Source of the DNA: Citrobacter gillenii
Lineage (GTDB): Bacteria; Pseudomonadota; Gammaproteobacteria; Enterobacterales; Enterobacteriaceae
Direction of reading: 5' to 3'
DNA length: 64,000 nt
Assembly: GCF_013337685.1 (NCBI RefSeq)
Contig: NZ_SUQN01000007.1
Span: 186,001-250,000, forward strand
Each line of letters begins with the position of its first letter. Position 1 is the stretch's first letter. Positions 11,265 through 21,620 of this stretch are shown piece by piece. The notes beneath the pieces were generated by a model. That model ran no database searches. It was not told the DNA's origin and saw only the letters and a list, made by a program, of their open reading frames with translations. The position numbers and the translations under genes are program-made.

Positions 11265-12872
11265 TTATTCGATAGAGACGTTTTCGAAGTGGTGTTTGCC
11301 TAATGGATCAACCACATAGCCTTTGACTTCTTTACGCACGGGCTCATACACGGTGGAGTGAGCAATGATCAGCGCAGGCGCCTGGTCATGCATCACTACC
11401 TGAGCTTGTTTGTAGAGTTCAACACGCTTGTTGTGGTCGTCGGTCGCGCGGGCCGGTTGAATCAGATCTTCAAACGGCTTGTAGCACCAGCGAGAGTAGT
11501 TGGAGCCGTCTTTCGCTGCCGCACAGCTGAACAGGGTGGCGAAGAAGTTATCCGGATCCCCATTGTCCCCGGTCCAGCCCATCATCACCGCCTGGTGCTC
11601 ACCAGACTTGGCACGCTTGAGGTACTCGCCCCACTCGTAGGTGACGATTTTGGCCTGGACGCCAATTTTCGCCCAGTCCGCCTGGATCATTTCAGCCATA
11701 CGGCGTGCGTTCGGGTTGTACGGACGCTGTACCGGCATCGCCCACAGTTCAACGGTGAAGCCTTTATCCTGGCCCGCTTCTTTCAGCAGCGCTTTGGCTT
11801 TTTCCGGATCGTAGCTGTAGTCTTTAACGTCGTCGTTATAGCCCCACATGGTTGGCGGGATCAGGTTCTTGGCTGCAACGCCTGCGCCCTGATATACCGC
11901 TTTGATGATCGCTTCTTTGTTCACCGCGTAGGTCAGCGCCTGACGCACTTTCACGTCATCAAACGGTTTTTTCTCGGTGTTGAAAGACAGGTAACCCACG
12001 TTCAGGCCCGCCTGCTCCAGCAGGTTGAGGTTTTTATCCTGCTTCATGCGCGCGATATCAGCCGGGTTCGGGTACGGCATCACCTGGCACTCATTCTTCT
12101 GCAGCTTGGCGTAACGCACGGATGCGTCAGGGGTGATGGAGAAGACCAGACGATCGATCTTCGGCTTGGTGCCCCAGTAACCTTCGAACGCTTTATACAG
12201 AATGCGCGAGTCTTTCTGGTACTGCTGCATCTGGAACGGACCGGTACCGATTGGGTTCAGATCCACTTTCTCCGGGGAGCCGGCTTTCAGCATGTTGTCG
12301 GCATATTCTTTGGAAAGAATAGACGCGAAGTCCATCGCCAGATCTGCCAGGAACGGTGCTTCCGGGCGGGTCAGTACGAACTGGACAGTGTTATCGTCGA
12401 CTTTCTTCACTTCACTGATCAGATCCGGCAAGCCCATCCCTTCGAAGTACTCATAGCTGCCACCAGAGACTTTATGGTACGGGTTCTGGGCGTTTTTCTG
12501 GCGGTCAAAGGAGAACACCACGTCATCAGCGTTGAAGGTACGCGTCGGTTTAAATTCTTTATTGTCCTGCCACTTCACGCCCTGACGCAGGTGGAAGGTA
12601 TAGGTTTTACCGTCTTCGCTGATTTCCCACTTCTCAGCCAAGCCCGGGATCACTTCAGTCGTACCGGTTTTGAACTCAACCAGGCGGTTATAGATCGGTA
12701 CTGAGCTGGCATCATAGGTTGTGCCAGAAGTGAAAAGCTGTGGGTTAAAGCCTTCAGGAGATCCTTCTGAACAATAAACCAGAGTTTTAGCCTGTACGCT
12801 TGCTGCGACGGTCATAGCCACCAGGCTCAGACCAAGCTTCAGCATCCCTGACTTCTTCAAGGAAATACTCAT
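11265..12872 (-). CDS. dppA: Periplasmic dipeptide-binding protein DppA
   Basis: High-affinity dipeptide receptor (SBP family 5) of the Dpp importer, also used for heme delivery in E. coli. 535 residues, same as E. coli. A signal peptide (MSISLKKSGMLKLGLSLVAM then a cut after SVQA, residue 28) is followed by the mature start KTLVYCSEGSPEGFNPQL. The family signature around ADDVVFSFDRQ and the ligand-binding lobe sequences are intact. First gene of dppABCDF. The leader carries a CA-rich stretch that matches the GcvB target described for E. coli dppA (separate entry). A 448-codon plus-strand reading frame lies antisense to it and is rejected as a coding gene. Confidence 0.98.
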   Translation of the reverse strand: MSISLKKSGMLKLGLSLVAMTVAASVQAKTLVYCSEGSPEGFNPQLFTSGTTYDASSVPIYNRLVEFKTGTTEVIPGLAEKWEISEDGKTYTFHLRQGVKWQDNKEFKPTRTFNADDVVFSFDRQKNAQNPYHKVSGGSYEYFEGMGLPDLISEVKKVDDNTVQFVLTRPEAPFLADLAMDFASILSKEYADNMLKAGSPEKVDLNPIGTGPFQMQQYQKDSRILYKAFEGYWGTKPKIDRLVFSITPDASVRYAKLQKNECQVMPYPNPADIARMKQDKNLNLLEQAGLNVGYLSFNTEKKPFDDVKVRQALTYAVNKEAIIKAVYQGAGVAAKNLIPPTMWGYNDDVKDYSYDPEKAKALLKEAGQDKGFTVELWAMPVQRPYNPNARRMAEMIQADWAKIGVQAKIVTYEWGEYLKRAKSGEHQAVMMGWTGDNGDPDNFFATLFSCAAAKDGSNYSRWCYKPFEDLIQPARATDDHNKRVELYKQAQVVMHDQAPALIIAHSTVYEPVRKEVKGYVVDPLGKHHFENVSIE

Positions 12873-12886
12873 TCTTCTGCTCCAAA

Positions 12887-12902
12887 TGTGATGTTTGTTG
12901 TT
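12887..12902 (-). promoter_or_regulatory. Putative GcvB small-RNA target site in the dppA leader
   Basis: On the minus strand the sequence AACAACAAACATCACA ends 15 bases before the dppA ATG, just upstream of GGAG. GcvB represses dppA in E. coli and Salmonella by pairing its GU-rich region with such a CA-rich stretch. The gcvB gene itself is not in this window. Confidence 0.65.
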
Positions 12903-13454
12903 TTACCCTTTGCAGTGGGTTTGCACCGCCTGGCCTTTTTTGTTTTTTACCCGGCCGGGTCGGCGTTAAGAGGATGGGGATTCCGTTCACATAAGCGACT
13001 GAGTTGCAGTGCGGATTCTCCATGAAATGCCCCTCATGCCCTACAATCTGTCAACAGAATGTGAAAACGTCAATACAGGTAACCGTGATTTACGCCAACG
13101 GTGAGAATTCGCAAACAAAGATTAAAAAAAGTGCAGAGGGGCATTTTCAGCAGGGAAATTTGTGCTACGCGGCCTATACCAGAATAAATATCTTCATATT
13201 TAGCAACGTTTAGTGATTAACATTTATGCAAAATGTGAAAAATTTCTTAATGAATGCTGCATATCTGAGCGATTAATACCATGAACGTTAAAGCGCACAG
13301 CGGAAAATGCTAGGTTCAGCCATAAGTAACGCAAAAAAAGATTCAAGCAAATATAAAAAAAGACAATGGAATATGTCACAGAATCGTTAACAGACAGTGG
13401 GAAGTGGTACACAATTTTTGCAGGCGAAATGAAGATGAAACGGGGAAGCAGCCC
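12903..13454. other. Long intergenic region upstream of dppA
   Basis: About 550 bases without a convincing gene; small reading frames here lack family resemblance and ribosome sites. It holds the dppA leader and presumably its promoter, which I could not place. The segment around 13100-13400 is markedly A+T-rich. It is followed by a REP pair and the proK repeat block. Confidence 0.6.
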
Positions 13455-13545
13455 GTAGGCCGGATAAGGCGTCTGCGCCGCCATCCGGCGATGCAGACTC
13501 CCACGCGCTTTAATTGCCTGATGGCGCTGCGCTTATCAGGCCTAC
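13455..13545. repeat. REP/BIME pair
   Basis: GTAGGCCGGATAAGGCGTCT with GCCGCCATCCGGC at the left and GCCTGATGGCGCTGCGCTTA followed by TCAGGCCTAC at the right form two inverted REP units, the same family as those near 11.2 and 39.9 kb. Confidence 0.8.
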
Positions 13546-13566
13546 AACTCCTCTCGGCTTCAGATG

Positions 13567-13933
13567 CAAAAAACCCCGCTCGTTGAGCAGGGCTTTAAAT
13601 TTGGTCGGTGATAGAGGATGACTCGCCACTGCGTGGCTCGCCCTGCGGGCCGTTGCTGGCGCAACGTTCTCTCGCTACCGCTCGAGTCGAACCTCTTGCC
13701 CCCGGAGGTTCTCATCCTCTCGGCTTCAAATGCAAAAAGCCCTGCTCGTAGAGCAGGGCTTTGAATTTGGTCGGTGAAAGAGGATGACTCGCCACTGCGT
13801 GGCTCGCCCTTCGGGCCGTTGCTGCCGCAACGTTCTCTCGCTACCGCTCGAGTCGAACCTCTTGCCCCCGGAGGTTCTCATCCTCTCGGCTTCAAATGCA
13901 AAAAGCCCTGCTCGTAGAGCAGGGCTTTGAATT
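13567..13933 (-). repeat. 166-bp tandem repeat derived from the proK 3' end and terminator
   Basis: Read from the tRNA outward, each unit contains a terminator-like hairpin (core GCCCTGCTC/GAGCAGGGC then T-run), a GC-rich spacer of about 100 bases, and an 18-base copy of the tRNA 3' end including CCA. The CCA ends fall at 13934 (real tRNA), 13768 and 13602, an exact period of 166. The copy ending at 13602 matches the tRNA over all 18 bases, that at 13768 has one mismatch (TGAAAG for TGATAG). A third terminator copy closes the block at 13567-13601. The layout resembles the tyrT repeats of E. coli (178-bp units with 19 bases of the tRNA end). Confidence 0.9.
13897..13928 (-). terminator. First terminator after proK
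   Basis: AAAGCCCTGCTC (minus strand 13928-13917) pairs exactly with GAGCAGGGCTTT (13913-13902) and runs into T residues. It begins six bases after the tRNA CCA end. Near-identical copies lie one and two periods (166 and 332 bases) further downstream. Confidence 0.9.
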
Positions 13934-14010
<77 letters not shown>

Positions 14011-14101
14011 AATGCGGGGCGCATCTTACTGCTCAGGTGCGCGCCCGTCAATCCCTTCGTATCAAAATGCCATTCGATCGGCGAGAAAGTCAGCAGGCCG
14101 G

Positions 14102-15793
14102 TTACTGCGCCGTGACTTTCTGCCCGCCCGGAACGTTGCACCAGTTATTGTTCTCATTTATACCGCCGTTTGGCGAGGTATAACCGAGGCAACCCAAAAT
14201 GGTGTCATACAGTTCCACATGACGGCGCGGGACCTTCATATCCGCCTCTTGCTTCAGGTGAGCAAACGCCTTCGCATGATCGGGGTCTTCCAGATACTTA
14301 TCCGACATCCACACCATCATCGGCACGCGGAACTGCTCTGGCGGCGCCATTTTACGCGGCGTACCGTGCAGGTGCTCACGTTCGTTAATAGACTCACCGT
14401 GATCGGCGGCATAGAACACTATCGCTTTCTTATCGCGCAGTTGATCAAACACTTTGGTAATAAAGTGATCGACATAGGTCACCGAGTTGTCGAAAGAGTT
14501 AATCATCTGTTCTTTCGAACAGCCGCTATCGACATCCACACACTCAGGCTTCCACTGTGCATACTCGCGAGTGTAGCGCTGCGTGTAGTTAAAGTGTGAA
14601 CCTTTGGTATGCAGAATAATCAGGCGCTTACCGCTGTCATTCTGCTTTAAGGATTGCTGCATTTCGGTAATCAGCAGCATATCGTCAACCGTTTTGCCAC
14701 GGTTACGCGGCTCTGCGCCAATTTGTTCACGATAGGCGATGTTTTCCGCCATGGTATTACTGTAGAACCACATCTCGCTTTGCATCGCGTAAAGGTCTGT
14801 TTTAAACCCTAACTGACCGAGTACGGAAAAAACGTTTTGTTCTTTCAGCGTCCGCTGTGGGTTTTCTTCCGCACCACCTTGACGTACAAACATGCAGCGC
14901 AGCGACAACTTGGTCGCGGTATCACATGAATACCCACGGAATGCCGCCAGGTTTTTCTCCTGAGCCAGCCTTGGTGTGGTATTTCGCTCGTAGCCAAAAA
15001 TCCCCATATGATCCCAGCGCGTGGTCTCACCAATAATAAACACCACGTAGGTGTCATCGAGATTCTTGGGGGCAACATAGGTGAATTTTTTCGCCGGGTT
15101 CATCAGCGATTTGTTGTCTGAGGACTCATCAACCTGCGCCCAGGCATACAGCCCTAACGCGGAGAGCCAGTTTGACGGCAGATAGGAGTTTGCCACGACG
15201 CCGCCGTAGCTGGGTAAATCGATGCCGGTTTCACGCTCGACGGATCTCTGCTGCATGCTGAGCAGACGAATCGGCGCCCATACCATGATCCCCGCCAGCA
15301 AAACGACCGCCACATTGCGAAATCTCATACCTGGCGTGCGCAGCTGTTTTATCAGGGTGTAGCGACAACGGTTATTCCAGATTAAGAGCAACGGCAAAAT
15401 ACTGACCGAAACCAGCCACGCAATAAAATGCCAGCCCACAACTTCCTTCGATAAATCAATATCGGTGGTCATAACCGAGGCAATAATGCCGTAACCGATC
15501 ACCACGTTCAGGAAGGTCATATAATAGCTGGCACCTGCGGAACACAGCACCACAAAGGTTGCCAGTACACGCCAGGCGCGTCGGCCAAATAAAGAGAGAA
15601 GACGAAGTAAAAAGAAGGTTGCCAGCACCGCGCCAGCTAATTCAACAACCGCAGAGATTCCTTTCCAGACGGTGAACTCGTACGCATATCCGCTAAAACG
15701 ACGGTAAAATACAGCGGAGTTCATAAACAGACCGATATAGATTGCCAGCAAGAGACTGAGCTTCTGCTGCGTCATCGACTTAATATATCTCAT
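14102..15793 (-). CDS. eptB: Kdo2-lipid A phosphoethanolamine 7''-transferase EptB
   Basis: Inner-membrane enzyme with a periplasmic catalytic domain; adds phosphoethanolamine to the outer Kdo residue of LPS. 563 residues from the ATG at 15793 (the frame extends one codon to a TTG, not used). Five hydrophobic helices fill the first about 180 residues. The sulfatase/alkaline phosphatase-type domain carries [20 protein letters not shown] (metal ligand Glu256), the catalytic threonine region [13 protein letters not shown] (290-302) and DHGES with EHLHGTP near the C-terminal part. In E. coli expression is controlled by sigma-E and repressed by the sRNA MgrR; I did not locate those signals. Convergence with the proK repeats is as in E. 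coli. Confidence 0.96.
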   Translation of the reverse strand: MRYIKSMTQQKLSLLLAIYIGLFMNSAVFYRRFSGYAYEFTVWKGISAVVELAGAVLATFFLLRLLSLFGRRAWRVLATFVVLCSAGASYYMTFLNVVIGYGIIASVMTTDIDLSKEVVGWHFIAWLVSVSILPLLLIWNNRCRYTLIKQLRTPGMRFRNVAVVLLAGIMVWAPIRLLSMQQRSVERETGIDLPSYGGVVANSYLPSNWLSALGLYAWAQVDESSDNKSLMNPAKKFTYVAPKNLDDTYVVFIIGETTRWDHMGIFGYERNTTPRLAQEKNLAAFRGYSCDTATKLSLRCMFVRQGGAEENPQRTLKEQNVFSVLGQLGFKTDLYAMQSEMWFYSNTMAENIAYREQIGAEPRNRGKTVDDMLLITEMQQSLKQNDSGKRLIILHTKGSHFNYTQRYTREYAQWKPECVDVDSGCSKEQMINSFDNSVTYVDHFITKVFDQLRDKKAIVFYAADHGESINEREHLHGTPRKMAPPEQFRVPMMVWMSDKYLEDPDHAKAFAHLKQEADMKVPRRHVELYDTILGCLGYTSPNGGINENNNWCNVPGGQKVTAQ

Positions 15794-16001
15794 CAATAAA
15801 ACCTGGAAAACGGGATAAAAAGCCCTACTTACAGTCAGTTAGACCGGGCAGGTGAAAGATGCGACAACGGCAGAGTTTGAAATGTCTACGGGCGCGAGTA
15901 AGTAGACCACAGGTAAACGCAAAAGTGCTTATAGAGAATGAAAATGGCGCATATATTTTTGTAAATATATGCGCCAGGTATTAATGACACCACTAATAGA
16001 A

Positions 16002-17204
16002 TCAGGCGTGCGCCTCGGTAAATACGCTACGCTGAGGCTGACGAATGGTGGTAGACAGCGCCAGCGAGATGATTAACAGCGCGAAGATGACACAGAAGGT
16101 CACGTAAAAACCGCCAAACAGGGAAGCGATGATGGACCCACAGATGCTGCCAATCCCGAAGCCCAGATAGATAACCCCATAGTTTTTAGCCAGATTATTC
16201 AGGCCAAAGAACTCACTGACCAAGGACGGGAACACGGTAATCGTACCGCCAAAGTTAAAGGCAACGCAGGCAATCGCCGCGAAGAAGGTCGCTTCGTTCA
16301 GCGGTGCGAATAACAGCGCCGCCATACCGACCAGCGAAACAACCTGACCAATGGTGATAACGCGAATACGGGAAATCTTGTCGGACAGGATGCCCAGCAC
16401 CAGACGGCCTGACAGGTTAGCGATGGAAATCACCGTCACCGCATTGGCCGCTGTCGCCACATCCATATGCGCCAGAGTTTGTGCAATATCTTTTGCCACA
16501 CCAATGACATACAGCCCACTCATACACGCGGTCAGGAACATCACTGCCAGCATCCAGTACTGTGGTTTGCGCATCGATTGCGCCAGAGTGTAGTCGTGCT
16601 CGACCACGCCATTCACCGTTTTTACTTCCTGATTTGGTGCATCTTTCATCAGCGTAGAGCCAAAGACGATCATCACCAGCACAATGGCACCCCAGATAAC
16701 AAAGGTTTTCTCCAGCCCGACGGTTTCCAGCAGATGAGTGTCGATAAACTTGAAGCCGAGGCTGCCGAGGCCATAAGAGCCGATAGCAAAGGCAGAAATC
16801 AGCCCTTTACGCTCAGGGAACCATTTTACGCAGTTGGACAGCGTTAACAGGTAGCCCGCACCATCCGCCAGGCCCACCAGCACACCCGCACTCAGCCACA
16901 GCATAATCAGGCTGTCAGAGTGTGCGGTTAAGAAGAAGCCCACGCCCAGCAGGATACCGGATGCCATGGTGACGCGTTTCACGCCAAAACGTTCCTGAAG
17001 TTTCCCGGCGACAGAAGAAGAAATCGCCAGGCCCAGGCTTAACAGGCCAAAGGAGAAAGCCACCTGGCTGACCGGCGCATCCAGCTTTGAAGAAAGCGCG
17101 CCATTGAACAGGCTCCAGGTGTAAACCGAACCTAAGGCAAATTGGGTAATGATGGTGCCGATCAGGGTCAGCCACCGGGTACGCTGATAATCAGAAGTTT
17201 TCAT
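16002..17204 (-). CDS. yhjX: MFS transporter YhjX (pyruvate-responsive)
   Basis: Twelve-helix major facilitator of the oxalate/formate antiporter-like group, inner membrane. 400 residues from the ATG at 17204 (MKTSDYQRTRWLTLIG), preceded by GCAGGAATACTGCC. An upstream in-frame ATG at 17288 would add 28 residues, but it lies inside the regulator binding site and the added part is unlike E. coli YhjX, so the shorter start is chosen. In E. coli yhjX is the main target of the PyrSR (YpdAB) two-component system that responds to pyruvate; the exact tandem operator is present here. Transport substrate is not firmly established. Confidence 0.94.
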   Translation of the reverse strand: MKTSDYQRTRWLTLIGTIITQFALGSVYTWSLFNGALSSKLDAPVSQVAFSFGLLSLGLAISSSVAGKLQERFGVKRVTMASGILLGVGFFLTAHSDSLIMLWLSAGVLVGLADGAGYLLTLSNCVKWFPERKGLISAFAIGSYGLGSLGFKFIDTHLLETVGLEKTFVIWGAIVLVMIVFGSTLMKDAPNQEVKTVNGVVEHDYTLAQSMRKPQYWMLAVMFLTACMSGLYVIGVAKDIAQTLAHMDVATAANAVTVISIANLSGRLVLGILSDKISRIRVITIGQVVSLVGMAALLFAPLNEATFFAAIACVAFNFGGTITVFPSLVSEFFGLNNLAKNYGVIYLGFGIGSICGSIIASLFGGFYVTFCVIFALLIISLALSTTIRQPQRSVFTEAHA

Positions 17205-17286
17205 GGCAGTATTCCTGCATAAGCAAAATGGGAAATTCTCTGCCAACAACCATACCGAAGTGCATTTATGACGAGGGGAAAACGGC

Positions 17287-17317
17287 ATGAAGTGCCATCA
17301 GAACGGAATGAAATGCC
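17287..17317 (-). promoter_or_regulatory. Tandem PyrR (YpdB) operator of yhjX
   Basis: On the minus strand GGCATTTCAT (17317-17308), eleven bases, then GGCACTTCAT (17296-17287). The described YpdB site is a direct repeat of GGCATTTCAT separated by 11 bases; the first copy matches exactly and the second has one change. It lies about 83 bases upstream of the yhjX ATG. Confidence 0.88.
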
Positions 17318-17454
17318 TGGATTGCGGAATGAATGACGAGACAAAAAGTGAGAGGACCGGATTTTTCACACAAGTGAGTACCCGCTATCACTGAGACGCG
17401 TGTGATTATTGATTCTAATATGTAACAGAGTTGTTTTATTTACGCATGTTCGCG

Positions 17455-18159
17455 TTAAAATTTAGCGCTTACTCCCATGGTGTACATATAGTCACTGTTA
17501 TTGGTGCTATTTTCCGCCTGAGAGAGCGCAGCATAGGCCGCCATATGCGGATTGAGCAGCATATCGGCACCCACGGTAACATCCAGCCAGTTGCCGTCCT
17601 GACTCGCCGCGGACATCCGGCTGAGGCCCGATTGCGCCTTCCAGATATTCTCGCCAAACTGCTGGTTATAGCTGATTTGCGCCCACGGACGCACATCGCC
17701 AAACTGCGAATTAACCCGCCAGCCTAAGGTGCTGACGCTGGCATGCCATAACGGATCGGTCTGCGTGACGGACGTCGCACTGTCGCCAAACTCGTTATAG
17801 GTGGACGTTGCCGAACCGTCATAATGTAGGGCTGCGATCGGGCCGGTCGTCACTTGTCTGGACACGGGGAAATTCCAGCCCATACTCATACCGCTGGTCG
17901 TATCCAGCGTCGTTTGGTCCGCCAGGTTCACCACCGGACCCGCCACGCTCTTCGTGGAACGAATGCGTTCTTCAAGTATGTCGTTATAGCGTGGTTGGTG
18001 ATCGCTGTCCCATGTATAACGTTCAGCCGTATGACCTGACATAGCATCAACGATATATTCTTGTTGCCAGCCATAGGCCGTATGGGTAGACAGCGCACAG
18101 ACCACGACGCTCACCAGAAGGCTGAACCTCTGGCGACCACTACTGTTTCTTATAATCAT
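17455..18159 (-). CDS. yhjY: YhjY, outer-membrane autotransporter beta-barrel domain protein
   Basis: 234 residues with a signal peptide (about 30 residues, ending near ALSTHTAYGW) and a C-terminal part of alternating amphipathic strands that ends in a phenylalanine (YMTMGVSAKF-like), the hallmark of an outer-membrane beta-barrel. It looks like an autotransporter translocator without a full passenger. ATG at 18159 (MIIRNSS) is preferred over the TTG one codon upstream. Same position in E. coli, between yhjX and tag. Function is not settled; an esterase role has been suggested for the family, but no GDSL motif is visible here. Confidence 0.85.
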   Translation of the reverse strand: MIIRNSSGRQRFSLLVSVVVCALSTHTAYGWQQEYIVDAMSGHTAERYTWDSDHQPRYNDILEERIRSTKSVAGPVVNLADQTTLDTTSGMSMGWNFPVSRQVTTGPIAALHYDGSATSTYNEFGDSATSVTQTDPLWHASVSTLGWRVNSQFGDVRPWAQISYNQQFGENIWKAQSGLSRMSAASQDGNWLDVTVGADMLLNPHMAAYAALSQAENSTNNSDYMYTMGVSAKF

Positions 18160-18318
18160 CAACGCGACTCCAGAAAAGAGCCGAATTCGGCGATATTATT
18201 GTCATTGTGTGAAGGATATCGGGCACATTAGGCCCTGTATTAAATATTGTCTTTTTAGCGGGCGCGTCAAGGCGAGCCGAATGAAATTTTTACGCCAGTA
18301 AAAACAGCGAGGAAGAAT

Positions 18319-18900
18319 ATGCAGCGTTGCGGCTGGGTCAGTCAGGATCCACTATACATTGCCTATCACGACAAGGAGTGGGGGGTCCCCGAAACCGATG
18401 GTCAAAAGCTGTTCGAGATGATCTGTCTGGAGGGGCAGCAGGCAGGGTTATCGTGGATAACCGTCCTGAAGAAACGGGAAAACTATCGTCATGCTTTCCA
18501 CCATTTCGATCCTGTCGCCGTTGCCGCGATGACCGAAGATGATGTCGAAAGGCTGGTGCTGGATGCCGGTATTATTCGTCATCGAGGGAAAATTCAGGCC
18601 ATTATCGGTAACGCACGCGCCTACCTGGCGATGGCGCAAAACGGCGAACCGTTTAGCGAGTTTGTCTGGTCGTTCGTTGATCATCAACCGCAGCTGACGC
18701 GCGCCGCCAGCCTGAGCGACATCCCCACCTCAACCCCTGCGTCTGACGCGCTCTCAAAAGCGTTAAAAAAGCGCGGCTTTAAGTTTGTCGGCACCACCAT
18801 CTGTTACTCCTTTATGCAGGCATGCGGGCTGGTCAACGACCATGTCACCGACTGTATTTGCTACCCGGAGGGTCAACATGATTCGCCAATCAACGCCTGA
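18319..18900 (+). CDS. tag: 3-methyladenine DNA glycosylase I (constitutive) Tag
   Basis: Cytosolic base-excision repair enzyme that removes 3-methyladenine. 193 residues starting MQRCGWVSQDPLYIAYHDKE, a signature N-terminus with the zinc-binding Cys4 and His17. Glu38 in MICLEGQQAGLSW is in the substrate-binding region, and the C-terminal zinc ligands lie in VNDHVTDCICYPEG. The end overlaps the start of yiaC by 23 bases, so the two are probably co-translated, as in E. coli. Confidence 0.97.
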   Translation: MQRCGWVSQDPLYIAYHDKEWGVPETDGQKLFEMICLEGQQAGLSWITVLKKRENYRHAFHHFDPVAVAAMTEDDVERLVLDAGIIRHRGKIQAIIGNARAYLAMAQNGEPFSEFVWSFVDHQPQLTRAASLSDIPTSTPASDALSKALKKRGFKFVGTTICYSFMQACGLVNDHVTDCICYPEGQHDSPINA

Positions 18901-19318
18901 CGATCTGGCGCCGATTCTGGCGCTGTGGATGGATAGCACGATTTATGCTCATCCGTTTATTGAAGAACGCTACTGGCGTGAGAGTGAACCCATCGTACGC
19001 GATGTCTACCTGCCCGCAGCACAAACCTGGGTATGGGAGGAAAGCGGCCAGCTCAAAGGCTTTGCCAGCGTGATGGAAGCGCGCTTTTTGGGCGCACTGT
19101 TTGTTGAACCTACCGCCATCAGAAGCGGGATCGGCAAAGCGCTGGTGCAGCATGTCCAGCAGCGCTTTTCGTTGCTCAGCCTTGAGGTTTATCAGAAGAA
19201 CCAGTCAGCGGTGAATTTCTACCATGCGCTGGGTTTTCGTATTGAAGACAGCGCATGGCAAGAAGAGACGCATCACCCCACGTGGATTATGAACTGGCAG
19301 GCGGATCAAACGCCGTAA
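18878..19318 (+). CDS. yiaC: GNAT-family N-acetyltransferase YiaC
   Basis: Acetyl-CoA-dependent acetyltransferase of 146 residues (same length as E. coli YiaC, reported as a protein lysine acetyltransferase). The fold shows in the acetyl-CoA loop region [19 protein letters not shown] and the C-terminal [16 protein letters not shown]. Start ATG at 18878 is within tag and preceded by CCGGAGGGTCAAC. A longer reading frame begins at 18785, but its first 31 residues overlap tag in another frame and have no counterpart. The 3' end overlaps the 3' end of convergent bisC by 32 bases. Confidence 0.93.
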   Translation: MIRQSTPDDLAPILALWMDSTIYAHPFIEERYWRESEPIVRDVYLPAAQTWVWEESGQLKGFASVMEARFLGALFVEPTAIRSGIGKALVQHVQQRFSLLSLEVYQKNQSAVNFYHALGFRIEDSAWQEETHHPTWIMNWQADQTP

Positions 19319-21620
19319 GCGCCAGTGCGGGCCCGGTGTACTTTTCCAGCCACGCCAGCGCGGTGTTGCCCGCGCAGCCATTCCCCAGCTTCGAGCTGGG
19401 GAGATCGCAGGTCAGCACATTCACCGCGCCATTCTTACAAATGCCCCCTGCGGACAGGTCCAAATCTGGCCAGGCGCCCTCGTGAATACAAATCACGCCC
19501 GCTTTGATGCCTGTCGTCACCACCGCCCCGGCCAGAATTTGCCCGCGATGATTCCACACCCTGACCGTGTCGCCATCGGCAATCCCCCTCGCCTTCGCAT
19601 CCTGCGGGTGAATGGTCACCGGTTCGCGATCCGCCACCGCGTACTGCTCGCGTAACGTGCTGTAATTCAACTGGCTGTGCAAACGGTGCGCCGGATGGGC
19701 CGACAGCACCTGTAATTGCTCGGGCTCAGCATTGCCGAACCATTCATCCGGCGCCAGCCACATCGGGTGCCCTGCACAATCCGCGTAGCCGTAACTTGCA
19801 ATCTTCTGCGAGTAGATTTCGATTTTGCCGCTGTCAGTTTTCAGCGGATGCGCCTGCGGGTCACGGCGAAAATCAGCAAAGCGAATAAACTGCGCGTTGG
19901 CGGCACTTTCCGGCATTTCGATAAGCCTGTTGGCCTGCCAGAACTCGGCAAAGGGCGGCAACGTCACCTGCTGGCTGGCCCCGCGCTGCCCGGCAATCTT
20001 GTAAAAGGTTTCCAGCCATTCCAGCTCGCTTTTGCCTTCCGTAAACCGTTCATACCCGCCCTGCTCCCAGCGCTCGCTGAGTTCAGCAAAAACATCAAAA
20101 TCATTGCGCGCCTCATCGCGTGCCGGCACAACCTGCTTCATCGGTACCAGATGCTGATTACTGTAATCACCGGTCATGGTGAGGTCGTTACGCTCAAAAG
20201 AGGTGGTGGCGGGCAAAACGATATCGGCATGCTTCGCCGCCGCAGTCCAGAAACACTCGGAGATCACCACCAGCTCTGGCTTTTGCCAGGCGCGAATCAG
20301 ACGATTGGTATCCTGATGATGGGTGAAGTTTGCCCCGCCCGCCCACCAGAGAAAACGGATGTCCGGGAAATGGCGGTCCATACCGTTGTGTTGGTAGAAC
20401 CCTCCGGGGTTTTCCAGAGCCTCAACGATGCGCGCAACCGGGATTTTATCCACCGCATCGGTGCCACCTTTTACGCTCCCCTGCATGGAGGCGAGCACCG
20501 CCGCGCGACGCGTCGGATTGCCGCCGTTAGCAAAATGATAAGAGAGACCAAAACCACCGCCAGGCGTGCCAATTTGCCCGAGCATGGCGGCCAACGTGAC
20601 GATCATCCAGTGCTTTTGTTCACCATACTGCTGACGTTGCATACCCCACCCGGCCATCAGCATAGTGGTGTTTTGGTGAAATATTTCTGCCAGTTCACGT
20701 ATTTTCGCCGCAGGTACACCACAAATCTCCGCAGCCCACTCTGCCGTTTTGGCGACATCATCGGATTTCCCCACAAGATAGTCGGCAAATCGTTCATAAC
20801 CGGTGGTACAGCGGGCAAGAAACGCCTCGTCGTGCCAGCCGTTTTCCACCAGCGTATGGGCAATGCCGAGCATGAGGGCGACATCGGTACCCATATGCGG
20901 GGCGACCCACTCCATTTTGTCACCAAAGAAATCCACGCTCTCCGATCGCATCGGATCAATGCAGATCAGGCGTTTACCGCTGTTGCGTAACGCCTCAAAG
21001 TACGCGAGCCCCTGCTCATCAGAGGCGTTCCAGGCAATCTTCAGGGTGTTGAGCGGATTCGCGCTCCAAAGCACCACCACGTCGCTATGTTCCAGTACGA
21101 CGGGCCAACTGGTCTGCTGCTGATAGACTTCGTTCCCGCCCACGACGTACGGCATGATGGCCTGCGCCGCCCCCGTTGAGTAATCCCCCAAATGGCCGGT
21201 ATAACCACCCGCCAGCGCCATATACCGCTGCAGCAGGGTCGCGGCCTTGTGTAACACACCGTTCGAACGCCAACCGTACGAACCGGCAAAAATGGAGGAC
21301 GGACCGTAACTGTCGCGGATGCGCTTATGCTGGGTATGGATCAGATTCAGCGCCTCATCCCAGCTGACACGGACAAACTCATCCTGCCCGCGCACACCCA
21401 GTGGAGCCTCCGGCGAGGCCAGAAAGCCTTTACGCACCATCGGAAAACGCACCCGCGTTTTGCTGTGTACCTGATCGCGCACCACGGTCTGCAACGAATT
21501 GGGCTGTGAAGTGGGCAATGCGCCACGCGAGGAGAAAACCGTGTCGCCATCGGTTTCAACAAGAATGGGTCCCCAGTGGGCGGCGGTTAATACCGAGTAA
21601 TGTGCGGGTGAATTAGCCAA
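19287..21620 (-). CDS. bisC: Biotin sulfoxide reductase BisC (molybdopterin enzyme)
   Basis: Cytosolic bis-MGD molybdoenzyme of the DMSO reductase family; reduces biotin sulfoxide and, in E. coli, methionine sulfoxide. 777 residues as in E. coli. Active-site residues match the family: Tyr115 and Trp117 in SYGWRSNG, and the likely molybdenum ligand Ser148 in GDYSTGAA. The C-terminal pterin domain contains [11 protein letters not shown]. No Tat signal is present, in line with a cytosolic enzyme. Translation starts with TTG at 21620 with AGGAGCG upstream; the N-terminal MANS agrees with E. coli. Convergent overlap of 32 bases with yiaC. Confidence 0.96.
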   Translation of the reverse strand: MANSPAHYSVLTAAHWGPILVETDGDTVFSSRGALPTSQPNSLQTVVRDQVHSKTRVRFPMVRKGFLASPEAPLGVRGQDEFVRVSWDEALNLIHTQHKRIRDSYGPSSIFAGSYGWRSNGVLHKAATLLQRYMALAGGYTGHLGDYSTGAAQAIMPYVVGGNEVYQQQTSWPVVLEHSDVVVLWSANPLNTLKIAWNASDEQGLAYFEALRNSGKRLICIDPMRSESVDFFGDKMEWVAPHMGTDVALMLGIAHTLVENGWHDEAFLARCTTGYERFADYLVGKSDDVAKTAEWAAEICGVPAAKIRELAEIFHQNTTMLMAGWGMQRQQYGEQKHWMIVTLAAMLGQIGTPGGGFGLSYHFANGGNPTRRAAVLASMQGSVKGGTDAVDKIPVARIVEALENPGGFYQHNGMDRHFPDIRFLWWAGGANFTHHQDTNRLIRAWQKPELVVISECFWTAAAKHADIVLPATTSFERNDLTMTGDYSNQHLVPMKQVVPARDEARNDFDVFAELSERWEQGGYERFTEGKSELEWLETFYKIAGQRGASQQVTLPPFAEFWQANRLIEMPESAANAQFIRFADFRRDPQAHPLKTDSGKIEIYSQKIASYGYADCAGHPMWLAPDEWFGNAEPEQLQVLSAHPAHRLHSQLNYSTLREQYAVADREPVTIHPQDAKARGIADGDTVRVWNHRGQILAGAVVTTGIKAGVICIHEGAWPDLDLSAGGICKNGAVNVLTCDLPSSKLGNGCAGNTALAWLEKYTGPALALTAFDPPASS

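Noticed and set aside
11358-12704. 448-codon plus-strand reading frame opposite dppA
   Set aside because: Antisense shadow of a well-conserved gene with low-information composition (Arg, His, Val, Phe-rich); no homology or ribosome site.
12787-13023. 78-codon minus-strand frame overlapping the dppA start
   Set aside because: It overlaps the dppA leader and signal peptide in another frame and contains the GcvB target; no sign of coding.
13567-13933. CRISPR-like array
   Set aside because: The units are contiguous and nearly identical over 166 bases; there are no short repeats with unique spacers and no cas genes.
17205-17288. N-terminal extension of yhjX by 28 codons
   Set aside because: The upstream ATG lies in the PyrR operator and the extension has no counterpart in E. 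coli; the ATG at 17204 has a ribosome site.
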